From Ensifer aridi (GTDB taxonomy: Bacteria > Pseudomonadota > Alphaproteobacteria > Rhizobiales > Rhizobiaceae), in contig NZ_LUAV01000013.1 of the NCBI RefSeq assembly GCF_002078505.1, forward strand, positions 1 to 64,000: a stretch of DNA of 64,000 nt, given 5' to 3'. Made by a program: the position numbers and the translations under genes. Below the pieces are notes generated by a model. That model made no database searches, was not told the origin of the DNA, and worked only from the letters and a program-made list of their open reading frames with translations. Within the stretch, counting starts at the first letter, position 1, and each line of letters starts with the position of its first letter. Of this stretch, positions 48,365 to 58,220 are shown piece after piece.

Positions 48365-51300
48365 ATGAAGATCGAGCGTCGTTTCACGAAGGCAGGGCAA
48401 TCCGCCTATGCCGAGATAGAATTCCGCAAGGCGACGAGTGAGATCAAGAATCCAGACGGGTCGATCGTTTTCCGGCTCGAGAATATCGACGTGCCCGCGC
48501 AGTTCTCGCAGGTCGCCGCCGATATTCTCGCGCAGAAATATTTCCGCAAGGCCGGCGTGCCTGTGAAGCTGAAGCGGGTCGAGGAAAACGACGTGCCCTC
48601 TTTCCTGTGGCGCTCGGTTCCGGACGCGGAAGCGCTGAAGGCGCTGCCGAAGGAAGAGCAGTACGGCTCCGAAACCGATGCCCGACAGGTCTTTGATCGC
48701 CTGGCCGGCACCTGGACCTACTGGGGCTGGAAGGGCGGCTATTTCGATACCGAGGAAGATGCGTCCGCCTTCCGTGACGAACTCGCCTACATGCTCGCCA
48801 CCCAGCGCGTCGCGCCGAACTCGCCGCAATGGTTCAACACCGGCCTGCACTGGGCCTATGGCATCGATGGTCCCGGCCAGGGTCACTTCTATGTCGATCC
48901 CTTCACCGGCAAGCTGACGAAGTCCAAGTCCGCTTACGAACACCCGCAGCCGCATGCCTGCTTCATCCAATCGGTTGCCGACGACCTCGTGAACGAAGGC
49001 GGCATCATGGATCTCTGGGTGCGCGAGGCGCGCCTCTTCAAATACGGCTCCGGCACCGGCTCCAATTTCTCGCACTTGCGCGCCGAAGGCGAGAAGCTCT
49101 CGGGCGGCGGCAAGTCGTCGGGACTCATGAGCTTCCTGAAGATCGGCGACCGCGCTGCCGGCGCCATCAAGTCGGGCGGCACGACGCGCCGCGCCGCCAA
49201 GATGGTGGTCGTCGACATCGACCATCCGGATATCGAGGAATATATCAACTGGAAGGTGAAGGAAGAGCAGAAGGTCGCCGCTCTCGTCACCGGCTCGAAG
49301 ATCGTCGCCAAGCACCTGAAGGCGATCATGAAGGCCTGCGTCAACTGTGACGGCAGCGACGATGCCTGCTTCGACCCGAAGCAGAACCCGGCTCTGAAGC
49401 GCGAGATCCGCGCTGCCAAGCAGGCTCTGGTTCCGGAAAACTACGTCAAGGGCGTCATCCAGTTCGCGCGCCAGGGCTACAAGGACATCGAGTTCAAGAC
49501 CTATGACACGGACTGGGACTCTGAAGCCTATCTGACCGTCTCCGGGCAGAACTCCAACAACTCCGTCTCGATCAAGGACGACTTCCTGCGCGCCGTGGAG
49601 GCCGATGGCGATTGGCACCTGACCGCCCGCAAGGACGGTCGCGTAATGAAGACCGTGAAGGCCCGCGACCTCTGGGAGTCGATCTCCTATGCCGCCTGGG
49701 CTTCGGCCGATCCGGGCCTGCACTTCAACACGACGATGAACGACTGGCACACCTGCCCGGCTGCCGGCCCGATCCGCGCGTCGAACCCGTGCTCGGAATA
49801 CATGTTCCTCGACGACACGGCCTGCAATCTCGCATCGCTCAACCTGATGCAGTTCAAGGATGCCGCCACCAAGCGGATCAACATCGGCGATTACGAACAT
49901 GCCGTCCGGCTCTGGACGATCGTTCTCGAAATCTCGGTGATGATGGCGCAGTTTCCGTCGCGCGAGATCGCCGAGCTCTCCTATGAATACCGCACGCTCG
50001 GCCTCGGCTATGCCAATATCGGCGGTCTCCTGATGTCATCCGGCATTCCCTATGATTCGCGCGAAGGCCGCGCCATCGCCGGCGCGCTGACGGCGATCAT
50101 GACCGGCGTCGCTTATGCCACCTCGGCAGAAATCGCCGCCAAGCTCGGCCCCTTCCCCAGCTTTGCGCCGAACCGCGACAACATGCTGCGCGTCATGCGC
50201 AACCATCGCCGTGCGGCTCATGGCGAGACGGCCGGCTATGAGGGGCTCTCGGTCAATCCGGTCGCGCTCGTCCATGGCGATTGCCCCGATCAGGAGCTGA
50301 TCGCGCATGCCAAGAGCGCTTGGGATAAGGCGGTCGAGCTCGGCGAGAAGCACGGCTACCGCAACGCCCAGGCGACGGTGATCGCGCCGACCGGCACAAT
50401 CGGCCTCGTCATGGATTGCGACACCACCGGCATCGAGCCTGACTTCGCGCTGGTGAAATTCAAGAAGCTCGCCGGCGGCGGCTATTTCAAGATCATCAAC
50501 CGCGCCGTGCCGGAAGCGCTGCGCACGCTCGGCTACACGGAGAGCCAGATCGCCGAGATCGAGGCCTATGCCGTCGGCCACGGCAACCTCAACCAGGCGC
50601 CCGCCATCAACCCGGCGACGCTGAAAGCGAAGGGCTTCACCGACGAGAAGGTCGATGCCGTCAACGCCGCACTGAAATCGGCCTTCGATATCAAGTTCGT
50701 CTTCAATCAGTGGACGCTCGGCGCCGATTTCCTCAAGGAGACGCTCAAGGTCACGGACGAGCAGCTCGCCTCGATGGACTTCAACCTCCTCGAGCACCTG
50801 GGCTTCTCGAAGAAGGACATCGAAGCCGCCAATATCCATGTCTGCGGCGCGATGACGCTCGAAGGCGCGCCATTCCTGAAAGCCGAGCACCTGCCGGTCT
50901 TCGATTGCGCCAATCCCTGCGGCAAGATCGGTAAGCGCTACCTTTCGGTCGAAAGCCACATCCGCATGATGGCAGCCGCTCAGCCCTTCATCTCGGGTGC
51001 GATCTCGAAGACGATCAACATGCCGAACGAGGCGACCGTCGAGGATTGTAAGAACGCCTATATGCTCTCCTGGAAGCTGGCGCTGAAGGCCAACGCCCTC
51101 TATCGCGACGGCTCCAAGCTGTCGCAGCCGCTGAACGCCTCGCTGATCGAGGACGAAGAGGACGAGGAAGTGATCGAAGAGTTGATGCAGGCGCCGGCTG
51201 CGGCCCAGGCTGTCGCGGTCACCGAGAAGATCGTCGAGCGCGTCATCGAAAAGGTCGTGCGTGCCCGTGAGAAACTCCCGAACCGCCGCCAGGGCTATAC

Positions 51301-52156
51301 CCAGAAGGCGATCGTCGGTGGCCACAAGGTCTACCTGCGAACCGGCGAATTCGGCGACGGTCGTCTTGGCGAGATCTTCATCGACATGCACAAGGAAGGT
51401 GCCGCCTTCCGCGCGATGATGAACAACTTCGCCATCGCCATCTCGCTCGGCCTGCAATATGGCGTGCCGCTCGAGGAATATGTGGAGGCCTTCACCTTCA
51501 CCAAGTTCGAGCCGGCCGGCATGGTCCAGGGCAATGACGCGATCAAGAACGCGACGTCGATCCTCGACTATGTCTTCCGCGAGCTCGCCGTCTCCTATCT
51601 CGGCCGCCACGACCTTGCGCATGTCGATACCTCAGACTTCAGCAACACGGCGCTCGGTCGCGGCATCCAGGAAGGCAAGACCAATCTCGTCTCGACCGGC
51701 TGGACCCGTGGTTACAAGCCGACGCTCGTCGGCGGCTCGGGCGACCGCTCCGAGCCGAAGGGTGCCGCAACCGCCGCCCCTGCCCGCGCCTCCGGCGGCG
51801 CCACGGTGACCTCGATCGCCGGCAATGCCGCCCGCAGGCTGGAGCCAGCAGTGGCTGCGACCACCTCGGAAGTCGTCGCCTTCAAGCGCGACTACGAGGA
51901 GCGCGCCGCCGAGCTTGCCGAGGAGATCGCTGAAGAGGTCGAACAGGAAGTAACCGCCCTCTTCTCCGACAAGGCGGCGGCGGAGGCTGCGTCCGCCAAG
52001 AGCGAGGCCAAGAAGGTCGAAGCCGAACGCCGCGCCCGCTCTATCATGCAGGGCTACACCGGCAACATGTGCTCCGAGTGCCAGAACTTCACGATGGTGC
52101 GGAATGGTACGTGCGAGAAGTGCGATACGTGTGGTGCGACGAGCGGGTGCTCCTGA
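48365..52156 (+). CDS. nrdJ: Adenosylcobalamin-dependent class II ribonucleotide reductase
   Basis: NrdJ, 1263 residues, reduces ribonucleotides to deoxyribonucleotides with coenzyme B12 as radical source. It is probably the only ribonucleotide reductase in rhizobia, making B12 essential. Catalytic features are PHACFIQSV (redox Cys), the [21 protein letters not shown] radical-site loop and [22 protein letters not shown]. An Ala/Glu/Lys-rich segment (about 1130-1230) leads to the Cys-rich tail [29 protein letters not shown], which should shuttle reducing equivalents. The ATG at 48365 follows AAAGGACGGG; the frame opens 49 codons earlier. Two NrdR boxes lie upstream. Confidence 0.97.
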   Translation: MKIERRFTKAGQSAYAEIEFRKATSEIKNPDGSIVFRLENIDVPAQFSQVAADILAQKYFRKAGVPVKLKRVEENDVPSFLWRSVPDAEALKALPKEEQYGSETDARQVFDRLAGTWTYWGWKGGYFDTEEDASAFRDELAYMLATQRVAPNSPQWFNTGLHWAYGIDGPGQGHFYVDPFTGKLTKSKSAYEHPQPHACFIQSVADDLVNEGGIMDLWVREARLFKYGSGTGSNFSHLRAEGEKLSGGGKSSGLMSFLKIGDRAAGAIKSGGTTRRAAKMVVVDIDHPDIEEYINWKVKEEQKVAALVTGSKIVAKHLKAIMKACVNCDGSDDACFDPKQNPALKREIRAAKQALVPENYVKGVIQFARQGYKDIEFKTYDTDWDSEAYLTVSGQNSNNSVSIKDDFLRAVEADGDWHLTARKDGRVMKTVKARDLWESISYAAWASADPGLHFNTTMNDWHTCPAAGPIRASNPCSEYMFLDDTACNLASLNLMQFKDAATKRINIGDYEHAVRLWTIVLEISVMMAQFPSREIAELSYEYRTLGLGYANIGGLLMSSGIPYDSREGRAIAGALTAIMTGVAYATSAEIAAKLGPFPSFAPNRDNMLRVMRNHRRAAHGETAGYEGLSVNPVALVHGDCPDQELIAHAKSAWDKAVELGEKHGYRNAQATVIAPTGTIGLVMDCDTTGIEPDFALVKFKKLAGGGYFKIINRAVPEALRTLGYTESQIAEIEAYAVGHGNLNQAPAINPATLKAKGFTDEKVDAVNAALKSAFDIKFVFNQWTLGADFLKETLKVTDEQLASMDFNLLEHLGFSKKDIEAANIHVCGAMTLEGAPFLKAEHLPVFDCANPCGKIGKRYLSVESHIRMMAAAQPFISGAISKTINMPNEATVEDCKNAYMLSWKLALKANALYRDGSKLSQPLNASLIEDEEDEEVIEELMQAPAAAQAVAVTEKIVERVIEKVVRAREKLPNRRQGYTQKAIVGGHKVYLRTGEFGDGRLGEIFIDMHKEGAAFRAMMNNFAIAISLGLQYGVPLEEYVEAFTFTKFEPAGMVQGNDAIKNATSILDYVFRELAVSYLGRHDLAHVDTSDFSNTALGRGIQEGKTNLVSTGWTRGYKPTLVGGSGDRSEPKGAATAAPARASGGATVTSIAGNAARRLEPAVAATTSEVVAFKRDYEERAAELAEEIAEEVEQEVTALFSDKAAAEAASAKSEAKKVEAERRARSIMQGYTGNMCSECQNFTMVRNGTCEKCDTCGATSGCS

Positions 52157-52193
52157 TTAGCAGCGCCGGCTGCTGCTGCTGAACTACTCCGGG

Positions 52194-52222
52194 AAAGCCC
52201 AAGGGTCACACCTTGGGCTTTT
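52194..52222 (+). terminator. nrdJ terminator
   Basis: AAAGCCCAAGG (52194-52204) and CCTTGGGCTTT (52211-52221) form an 11-bp stem with loop GTCACA, ending in TTTT. It lies 38 nt after the nrdJ stop. Confidence 0.85.
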
Positions 52223-52248
52223 GCCGTCTAAAGAGAGAGCAAAGGTAT

Positions 52249-52677
52249 ATGCCCACTCCCCTCCTCGACATCATCCCCACCGATCCTAATCCTGACGACA
52301 TCCGCGCCATCGTCGCGGCGCTGAACGTCTATAACACTGCCAACAGCGGCATGGCCGACCAGCCCGGCTTTGCCGTCATCATCCGCGATCCGGAAACGCG
52401 AGCGGCCGTCGGTGGGCTTTATGCCGTCGACGGTTATGGCTGGGCCTTCATCCGCTATCTGGCGATCCCCGAAGAATATCGCGGGCACGGGCTCGGCCGG
52501 CGGCTCATGGAGGAAGCGGAGAAGATCGCCAAGGCGCGCGGCTATATCGGCCTGTGGCTCGACACCTTCGAATTCCAGGCGCGACCTTTCTACGAGAAGC
52601 TCGGCTTCGAGCTCTTCGGCGAACTCGAAGGCGGACCGGGCTCTATTCCGCGCTATTTTCTCAAGAAGCGCTTCTGA
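52249..52677 (+). CDS. GNAT family N-acetyltransferase
   Basis: A 142-residue GNAT protein. The acetyl-CoA pyrophosphate loop is in IPEEYRGHGLGRRLMEEAEKIAKARG (Q/RxxGxG/A as RGHGLG). LWLDTFEFQARPFYEKLGFELFGEL carries the C-terminal motif B. The start at 52249 is preceded by AGAGAGAGCAAAGG. The acceptor is unknown. Confidence 0.88.
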   Translation: MPTPLLDIIPTDPNPDDIRAIVAALNVYNTANSGMADQPGFAVIIRDPETRAAVGGLYAVDGYGWAFIRYLAIPEEYRGHGLGRRLMEEAEKIAKARGYIGLWLDTFEFQARPFYEKLGFELFGELEGGPGSIPRYFLKKRF

Positions 52678-52705
52678 CCACCGGCGTTGGCGACGGTCGA
52701 AGCGG

Positions 52706-53353
52706 TCAGTCCATGTGGATTGGCTGAGTTTCCTTCATCGAGGGCCGGGCAGCGATTCGGGCCCACCACCCCGCCAGATTGTCGTATTGCCGGATCATCT
52801 CCCGGCCTTCCGGCGCCACGAGGAAGTAATCGAACATCGGTGCGGCATAGAGGTCGGCCAGCGATATGGTCTCGCCGGCAAGCCAGGGCGCCGTCCCCAT
52901 GATGTCTGACATGGCCTTCAGGCATATCCGCGCCTTCGGAAGCGCTGCGGCAATGGTGGCTTCATCAGCGGTCGCGCCCTTCGCCGGCTTGGAGATTCGC
53001 TCCACATAAATACTCCACACCAAGGTGGGATAGGCGTAGTTGTCAGCGATGCTCATCAGTTGATTGCAACGGGTTCGCTCCCGAACATCGGCAGGCTGAA
53101 GCTTCGGCCCGTCGAACACGTCGTCGGCGTAGCGCGTTACCGCACCGGTCTCGTACAGCCTGAATCCATTGTGTTCAAAGGCAGGAATGCGCCCGAACGG
53201 ATGCCGTTCTAGGTAGGCGGGTGGCGGGCCGTCGCTCGCAAAGATATCGATAGGAACGAGATCGTAATCCACACCCTTCTCGACCAGCGTAAGCCGAACG
53301 ATCCGCACGTAAACGCTGTACGCCGCTCCGAACACGCGTGGTTTTTCAATCAC
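52706..53353 (-). CDS. Glutathione S-transferase family protein
   Basis: A 215-residue GST. The N-terminal thioredoxin-like domain (IEKPRVFGAAYSVYVRIVRLTLVEKGVDYDLVPID, cis-Pro in FGRIPAFEHNGFRLYETGAVTRYADD) is followed by an all-helical domain with the N-capping SLADLYAAPMFDYF. The Ser near position 13 (AAYSVYVR) is the likely thiol-activating residue. It conjugates or reduces with glutathione; the substrate is unknown. It is convergent with the GNAT gene. Confidence 0.9.
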   Translation of the reverse strand: MIEKPRVFGAAYSVYVRIVRLTLVEKGVDYDLVPIDIFASDGPPPAYLERHPFGRIPAFEHNGFRLYETGAVTRYADDVFDGPKLQPADVRERTRCNQLMSIADNYAYPTLVWSIYVERISKPAKGATADEATIAAALPKARICLKAMSDIMGTAPWLAGETISLADLYAAPMFDYFLVAPEGREMIRQYDNLAGWWARIAARPSMKETQPIHMD

Positions 53354-53539
53354 TGCTGCTCTCCCGTTGTCGGACGACTTCGAGCCTTTGCCCGATCTTC
53401 AAGGCTACAGTGTGCGATTGAACCAGATGGTTGCAACCTTGACCGTAAGAAAAAGCAAGAGAGTCATGTCAAACCAATGGACTAGGCGCTTCGGATGCCG
53501 CAATTTGGCCGTGTCTGACGAAGCCGAATCGGAGAGTCC

Positions 53540-53695
53540 ATGCCCCTCAAATATCTGACGATCTTGATGCTTGTTGTACTGTCGGGCTGCGCAAGCACTG
53601 GCGCCGGCAACACGACTTACGCGCAGTGGTATGGGCCGAACCCGGTTCCCGATTTCGGCGCTGCAAGCCCCGGCGGGCTGCGGGTTGGGTATTGA
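53540..53695 (+). CDS. Small lipoprotein, 51 residues
   Basis: A 51-codon gene preceded by CGGAGAG. The signal core LTILMLVVLSGC has a lipobox with Cys17, then a short Gly/Pro-rich tail (ASTGAGNTTYAQWYGPNPVPDFG). It is one of several tiny lipoprotein genes in this patch, but its tail differs from the pair at 53.9-54.4 kb. Function unknown. Confidence 0.55.
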   Translation: MPLKYLTILMLVVLSGCASTGAGNTTYAQWYGPNPVPDFGAASPGGLRVGY

Positions 53696-53775
53696 GAAAA
53701 ACACGTAAAGAGCGAAGCGCTCCTCTCTCTGGTCGGGTGTTTCCCTCTGGCTGCATGAAATGGAGGACCGCGCCC

Positions 53776-53907
53776 ATGTCCGTCTGGCGAGACGGTATGG
53801 CCGCGGCGCAGCGCCTTTCCCTGCGGCGCGACGAGACCATGATCGCCGCAGAAATGCGTCGAAGACAGGACCGATATTGGATGATGAGGTGGCCTGCCGG
53901 CGGCTGA
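53776..53907 (+). CDS. Possible small basic protein, 43 residues
   Basis: A 43-codon ORF with TGGAGGA 8-12 nt before the ATG. The product (MSVWRDGMAAAQRLSLRRDE, then TMIAAEMRRRQDRYWMM) is rich in Arg and Met and could be a short amphipathic helix. No family is recognised and coding is uncertain. Confidence 0.3.
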   Translation: MSVWRDGMAAAQRLSLRRDETMIAAEMRRRQDRYWMMRWPAGG

Positions 53908-53931
53908 TGTCAGGCTCGCACGGCCGCAGAA

Positions 53932-54048
53932 TCACCGCGGCGGAACGATCCCTTGATAATACTCACCCTCGCCGCCGACATAGCCGACTCCGGTATGCGA
54001 ACACGCCGCTAGCGTTGCGAGTGCGAGCAGCAATACGATTTTGCGCAT
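53932..54048 (-). CDS. Tiny lipoprotein, 38 residues (YYxGxVPP family)
   Basis: A 38-codon gene: MRKIVLLLALATLAAC with lipobox Cys16, then a short tail ending GGEGEYYQGIVPPR. A ribosome site AGGAAAGG lies 10 nt before the ATG. It is a paralogue of the gene at 54277-54423, with which it shares the signal and the G-E-Y-Y-x-G-(I/V)-V-P-P tail. Function unknown. Confidence 0.6.
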   Translation of the reverse strand: MRKIVLLLALATLAACSHTGVGYVGGEGEYYQGIVPPR

Positions 54049-54276
54049 AGGCCTCGTACCTTTCCTAACAGATTGATGACCATTGATATTCCGCCATACG
54101 CGCAGGATCAATTCCAACTTCGCGGTCGCACCCACTCGTCACTCGGTCTTGCGGCAGGCCACGGGAAGATCGCAAGATGTTGGGCTCCGAGCCCCGCCAA
54201 AGCGACGGCGCAGGATCGCCTGTCCACGTGCGGCCATTGCGCGCCATTTCTTTTGATGCAGGTACGGGCAATCTCA

Positions 54277-54423
54277 TTAGAAGGGCGTCGGCGGTACGAC
54301 GCCGGTGTAATACTCCCCTTGCCCCCCATAATAGCGCTCTCTGTAGCGCTCGGTGTCGGGCCTCCCTGTTTGCGAGCACGCGCACAAAGTAGAGATCGCT
54401 AGCAATAATACGATCGCGCGCAT
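54277..54423 (-). CDS. Tiny lipoprotein, 48 residues (YYxGxVPP family)
   Basis: A 48-codon gene: MRAIVLLLAISTLCAC with lipobox Cys16, then QTGRPDTERYRERYYGGQGEYYTGVVPP plus TPF. The ribosome site AGGAAAGG precedes the ATG. It is the upstream member of a tandem pair with 53932-54048, on the same strand and 228 nt apart. Function unknown; a peptidoglycan- or outer-membrane-associated role is possible. Confidence 0.6.
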   Translation of the reverse strand: MRAIVLLLAISTLCACSQTGRPDTERYRERYYGGQGEYYTGVVPPTPF

Positions 54424-54742
54424 AGAGCTTCGTCCTTTCCTGATTATTGTTCCCCGATGCACTTGCACTGCGCAGGACTGCGTCGTTTTCTTCATTGCGA
54501 CGGCGATTGTACATGCTGCTCAACCGTCGGTATAGAAATTTGCGTGTAGTGGAGAGCAAACGCTGCGCAGCCCTCGACGATGTGGTTGCCTCCTCGCCTT
54601 CGGTCTCTCCAACAAGCTCCGCAACTGTTCTCAGCCCGAGCCACCAAATACTAGGATTTGCCTAAAACCCGAGCACTCGACTTCACCAGGCCGCAAGCGA
54701 AATCTGGCACAGGAAGAACATTCGTGATCCAGGGTGAAGAGG
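54424..54742. other. Gap without a supported gene
   Basis: These 319 nt lie between the minus-strand tiny lipoprotein and the plus-strand acidic protein. Frames are short and no ribosome site or RNA structure stands out. It should contain both divergent promoters. Confidence 0.5.
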
Positions 54743-55123
54743 ATGACCCAAGTCGTTACCGTTTCCGCGACGACGGCGGCTTACGCGGCGGAAGCCGTCA
54801 AGCCATCCGCGCGCGTGCGCGGCGATGGTCCGGCCGATGAGGCGATCACGCTCCTTTCGGTCGGCAAAGAGCCGCCGCGCCACCAGGGAGCAATCCCGAC
54901 GATAAGGAGCGCTCTGCCCTTGGCACTCATGTTGATCAGCGCCAACCGTCGCCCGCCGCAGGAGAGCGAGGCCGAGGCGCTGCGCCGCTATCTCGAATAT
55001 ATGCAAGACGAAGAGAGTGGCGACCAACAGGAGAGCCTGCCGGACGAGAATCCGGACGAAGACGAAGGGCAGCAAAGCGACGAGATCGCCGAGATGCTTG
55101 ACCGGTTTATTCAGGGAAAATGA
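54743..55123 (+). CDS. Hypothetical protein with acidic C-terminus
   Basis: A 126-residue protein with no family I recognise. The N-terminal 70 residues are mixed polar. A moderately hydrophobic stretch (SALPLALMLISANRR) follows, then a strongly acidic tail (DEESGDQQESLPDENPDEDEG) and a final helix EIAEMLDRFIQGK. An AGGGTGAAGAGG site precedes the ATG at 54743; a GTG three codons earlier is an alternative. It is convergent with the copper gene pair. Confidence 0.55.
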   Translation: MTQVVTVSATTAAYAAEAVKPSARVRGDGPADEAITLLSVGKEPPRHQGAIPTIRSALPLALMLISANRRPPQESEAEALRRYLEYMQDEESGDQQESLPDENPDEDEGQQSDEIAEMLDRFIQGK

Positions 55124-55187
55124 ACCGGTCAGAAAGCGGGCTCGCGCGAACCACGGCGCATTGCGCGGTCAATGCCGCCGCTCGGGA

Positions 55188-56174
55188 CTATTTATGTTCA
55201 TGACCGGGCGTATTGTGGCCGCTTGCGGCGCCGACCGGCAGGACGTAGTCCACTTTCCCAGCCTTCTCGAAGCTGAGCGTCACCGGCACGCCATCGCCCT
55301 CGGCGAAGGGCTTTTTCACTTCCATGAACATCAGGTGCAGGCCGCCGCTCTTGAGTTCGACGGTCTCGCCGGCAGGGATCGCGATGCCATCGTCGAGCTT
55401 ACGCATCTTCATGACGTCGTTCTCCATCGTCATCTCATGCAGTTCGACGCGTCCGGCGGCCGGGCTTTCCACGGCAAGCAGCCGGTCGTCGGTGTCGCCG
55501 TTGTTCTTGACGACGAAGCCGCCGCCACCCACCTTGGCGCCCGGAAGCATCGCCTTCACCGCCCCGCCCGAGATTTGGAGATCGCCGGCCTCGACCGGGC
55601 CAGCGGTCACTTCCTGCCCCTGCTTTCCGCCATGTCCCGCGTGCTCGTCTCCACCGGCAAGCGTTACCGTCACGGTCGGCGCCGGGTTCTTCAGCGAATG
55701 GGCGTCCTGCCCCTTGGCCGGCACCTCATCCCAGACGACCTTGCCGTCGGCGCCGCAAAGTTGCGTTGTCGGAAAGGCGAGCACGGTTTCCTGGTCGAAG
55801 CCTGAGAGTTTTCCGCGGATGACGAATGTGTCGTAATATTCATCCGGCAGATTGCCGCCCTTCCAGCGGATCTCGATAGGACCGGACGAAACCTTCGTCC
55901 CGTGATCGTCGTCGGTTTTCTGATAGCCGCCCTCGACGATTTCGACTTCCCAGCCCGGCTTGGGCTGCGGCTTAGCGAAGACGAAGCCCTCGGGCAGCTT
56001 CACCTGCACTTCCGTCGTCGCCTTGCCGTCGCAGCCGTGCGGCACCTGCAGAACCGCTTTGAAGGTCTTTTCGGCGGGTGCTTTGTCGACTTCGAACGTC
56101 GCGTGAGCATGAGCGAAACCGGCGGCAGCGAGCGTCAGGCCGGTGGTGAGAGAAGCAAATCTGATCTTGGTCAT
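55188..56174 (-). CDS. YcnI (DUF1775)-PCuAC fusion, copper-binding periplasmic protein
   Basis: A 328-residue secreted protein made of two copper domains. After the signal peptide (cleavage after AHA) the mature protein starts at His24, and residues 24-170 are a YcnI/DUF1775 domain (HATFEVDKAPAEKTFKAVLQVPHGC). After a His-rich linker (GGDEHAGHGGK), residues 190-310 are a PCuAC domain with His246, Met257, His280 and Met282 as the copper motif. A His-rich tail ends it. PCuAC proteins deliver Cu(I) to cytochrome oxidase. Usually the two are separate genes; here they are joined. The DUF2946 gene lies 97 nt upstream on the same strand. Confidence 0.9.
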   Translation of the reverse strand: MTKIRFASLTTGLTLAAAGFAHAHATFEVDKAPAEKTFKAVLQVPHGCDGKATTEVQVKLPEGFVFAKPQPKPGWEVEIVEGGYQKTDDDHGTKVSSGPIEIRWKGGNLPDEYYDTFVIRGKLSGFDQETVLAFPTTQLCGADGKVVWDEVPAKGQDAHSLKNPAPTVTVTLAGGDEHAGHGGKQGQEVTAGPVEAGDLQISGGAVKAMLPGAKVGGGGFVVKNNGDTDDRLLAVESPAAGRVELHEMTMENDVMKMRKLDDGIAIPAGETVELKSGGLHLMFMEVKKPFAEGDGVPVTLSFEKAGKVDYVLPVGAASGHNTPGHEHK

Positions 56175-56271
56175 GTCGTAATCCCCGTACCACGCGCCTT
56201 CAAACGAGAAGCTCCGGCGCTCGTGGTCGATACCGCCTCAGCGGCTGCGATAGTGGAATGGTTTCAGTGCG

Positions 56272-56667
56272 TTACGACAGACGCGGAGGGCCACGGGAGG
56301 GCGGCAGCAGGCGCAGGGGCGCCAGCGCTGCCTCTGCCTCGACGATTGGTGCTTTTGCAAGCCAGTTGCCCCTTTCGGCTGGCATGCTTTCGCCGGTCGG
56401 CGTTGGCAGGAGGACGGATGCCGCGAGACGGCAGGCTTCGCAGATCGGGGCGCTTGAAGACGACTTGCCACGCCCCGCGTCATGGTCGACGCCTTCGGTA
56501 CCGAAGCAGATATCGGCGAAGGTGCCATCGGGAAGAAGATATTCGGCGGACGTCGCGAGACTTAGCCCCTTTGCAAGGGCCGGCTTGTGGGCAAAGGAAA
56601 GAAAGACGAGTGCAAAGGCTGCGACCAGCCGCACCGTCATCCGCCATTTTTTCCCACGCCCGATCAT
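56272..56667 (-). CDS. DUF2946-like small protein (copper-associated)
   Basis: A 131-residue protein. An N-terminal hydrophobic segment (VRLVAAFALVFLSFAHKPALA) acts as signal or anchor. Three cysteines follow: Cys54 (ADICFG) and the pair Cys76/Cys79 (ICEACRLAASVLLP). This matches DUF2946, often found beside copper import and chaperone genes. The ATG at 56667 has GAGGCGG before it; the 17-codon extension is rejected. It is followed by the YcnI-PCuAC gene, which supports a copper role. Confidence 0.65.
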   Translation of the reverse strand: MIGRGKKWRMTVRLVAAFALVFLSFAHKPALAKGLSLATSAEYLLPDGTFADICFGTEGVDHDAGRGKSSSSAPICEACRLAASVLLPTPTGESMPAERGNWLAKAPIVEAEAALAPLRLLPPSRGPPRLS

Positions 56668-56839
56668 TTCCGCCTCATTGTCCCGTTTCTCGTTACCCAC
56701 AACCGGCAGGATTTGCAAAGGCTGATTTGTCGCAGGATGCTCCCCGCGGACGATGGTGAAGCGACGGCGACAAAAATATGTTCGGTCGCGACATAGGCAC
56801 TTGCCAAAATCCGGCCTTCGCCGTTATCTGGAGACGACC

Positions 56840-56991
56840 TTGTTGGGAGAAACCGGTTCGATCCGGTGCCGAAGGAGCAACCGCCCCGGAAACTCTCAGG
56901 CCAAAGGACCAGCAAGGTGCCGGTAGGACTCTGGAGAGAAGCGTTTACGCTCGCCGAAGGGATAACAATCTCAGGCAAAGGGACAGAGGGG
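56840..56991 (+). promoter_or_regulatory. Tandem glycine riboswitch
   Basis: Two glycine aptamers in series. The first (about 56840-56915) has GGGAGAAACC, CCGAAGGAGCAACCGCC, AACTCTCAGGCCAAAGGACC. The second (about 56926-56991) has ACTCTGGAGAG, CGCCGAAGGGATAACAATCTCAGGCAAAGGGACAGAGG. These are the conserved glycine-riboswitch cores. It lies 73 nt before the gcvT start and should switch on gcvTHP when glycine is abundant. Confidence 0.93.
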
Positions 56992-57064
56992 GCTCGAATT
57001 TGTCGGCGTTTTCACGCCGGTAGTGTGAGCCGGCGCGCGAATGCGCCAGACCTGGAGGCCGGAC

Positions 57065-58204
57065 TTGGAAGACCTTTCCCATCTGAAGCACACGCCGTTG
57101 CACGCGCTGCACCTTTCGCTTGGTGCGCGCATGGTGCCCTTCGCCGGCTATGACATGCCGGTGCAATACCCGGAAGGCGTGCTGAAGGAACACCTGCATA
57201 CGCGGGCCGCAGCCGGTCTCTTCGACGTCTCCCACATGGGACAGATCGTGATTCGCCCGAAATCCGGGCGCGTCGAGGATGCGGCACTCGCGCTCGAGCG
57301 GCTGGTGCCGGTCGATGTTCTCGGTCTTGCTGAGGATCGCCAGCGTTACGGACTTTTCACCAATGCCGAAGGCGGAATCCTCGACGATTTGATGATCGCC
57401 AACCGCGGCGACCATCTCTTCCTCGTCGTCAATGCTGCCTGCAAGGATGCCGATTTCGCGCATTTGAAGCGCGGCGTCGGCGACACTTGCGAAGTCACGC
57501 TCCTTGACGACCGCGCCTTGCTCGCCCTTCAGGGGCCACGCGCCGAAGCCGTGCTCGGAGAGCTTTGGGCGGATGTCGCATCGATGCGCTTCATGGACGT
57601 GACTGAGGCCGACCTCCACGACGTGAGCTGCATCATCTCGCGCTCCGGATATACCGGTGAGGATGGCTTCGAGATCTCGGTTCCCGCGGCCTCGGCGGTG
57701 GATGTGGCGCAGCGCCTGCTGGAACACCCGGATGTGATGCCGATCGGTCTCGGAGCGCGTGATTCGCTTCGCCTCGAGGCCGGCCTTTGTCTTTATGGCA
57801 ATGACATCGACACGGGCACGACGCCGGTCGAAGCCTCGCTCGAATGGGCAATCCAGAAGAGCCGGCGCTCCGGCGGCACGCGGGCCGGCGGTTTTCCGGG
57901 CGCGGACCGGATCCTTGCCGAATTTGCCGATGGCGTCAGCCGTCGCCGCGTCGGCCTGAAGCCGGAAGGCCGAGCGCCGGTTCGCGGTGGGGCCAAGCTT
58001 TTCATCGATGCGGAAGGCAAGCAGGCGGCCGGTACCGTCACATCCGGCGGCTTCGGCCCGAGCGTCGATGGCCCGATCGCCATGGGCTATGTCGACGCCG
58101 AGCATGCGGAAAACGGCACTAGGCTTTTCGCGGAGGTGCGCGGCAAATATCTGCCCCTCACCGTCTCTGCCCTGCCCTTTGTCAAACAAACCTACAAGCG
58201 CTGA
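57065..58204 (+). CDS. gcvT: Glycine cleavage system T protein (aminomethyltransferase)
   Basis: GcvT transfers the methylene group from aminomethyl-lipoyl-GcvH to tetrahydrofolate. Signatures are [52 protein letters not shown] and [32 protein letters not shown] carries the folate-binding Arg/Asp region. I choose the TTG at 57065 (379 residues) because GGAGG lies 6 nt before it; the ATG at 57041 (387 residues) has no ribosome site. It is the first gene after the glycine riboswitch and leads gcvT-gcvH-gcvP. Confidence 0.93.
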   Translation: MEDLSHLKHTPLHALHLSLGARMVPFAGYDMPVQYPEGVLKEHLHTRAAAGLFDVSHMGQIVIRPKSGRVEDAALALERLVPVDVLGLAEDRQRYGLFTNAEGGILDDLMIANRGDHLFLVVNAACKDADFAHLKRGVGDTCEVTLLDDRALLALQGPRAEAVLGELWADVASMRFMDVTEADLHDVSCIISRSGYTGEDGFEISVPAASAVDVAQRLLEHPDVMPIGLGARDSLRLEAGLCLYGNDIDTGTTPVEASLEWAIQKSRRSGGTRAGGFPGADRILAEFADGVSRRRVGLKPEGRAPVRGGAKLFIDAEGKQAAGTVTSGGFGPSVDGPIAMGYVDAEHAENGTRLFAEVRGKYLPLTVSALPFVKQTYKR

Positions 58205-58220
58205 CCCAGGAGAAGTGCGT

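Noticed and set aside
54065..54559. 164-codon minus-strand ORF across the tiny lipoproteins
   Set aside because: It is in another frame from the lipoprotein gene, which has a clear signal peptide and ribosome site; composition is shadow-like.
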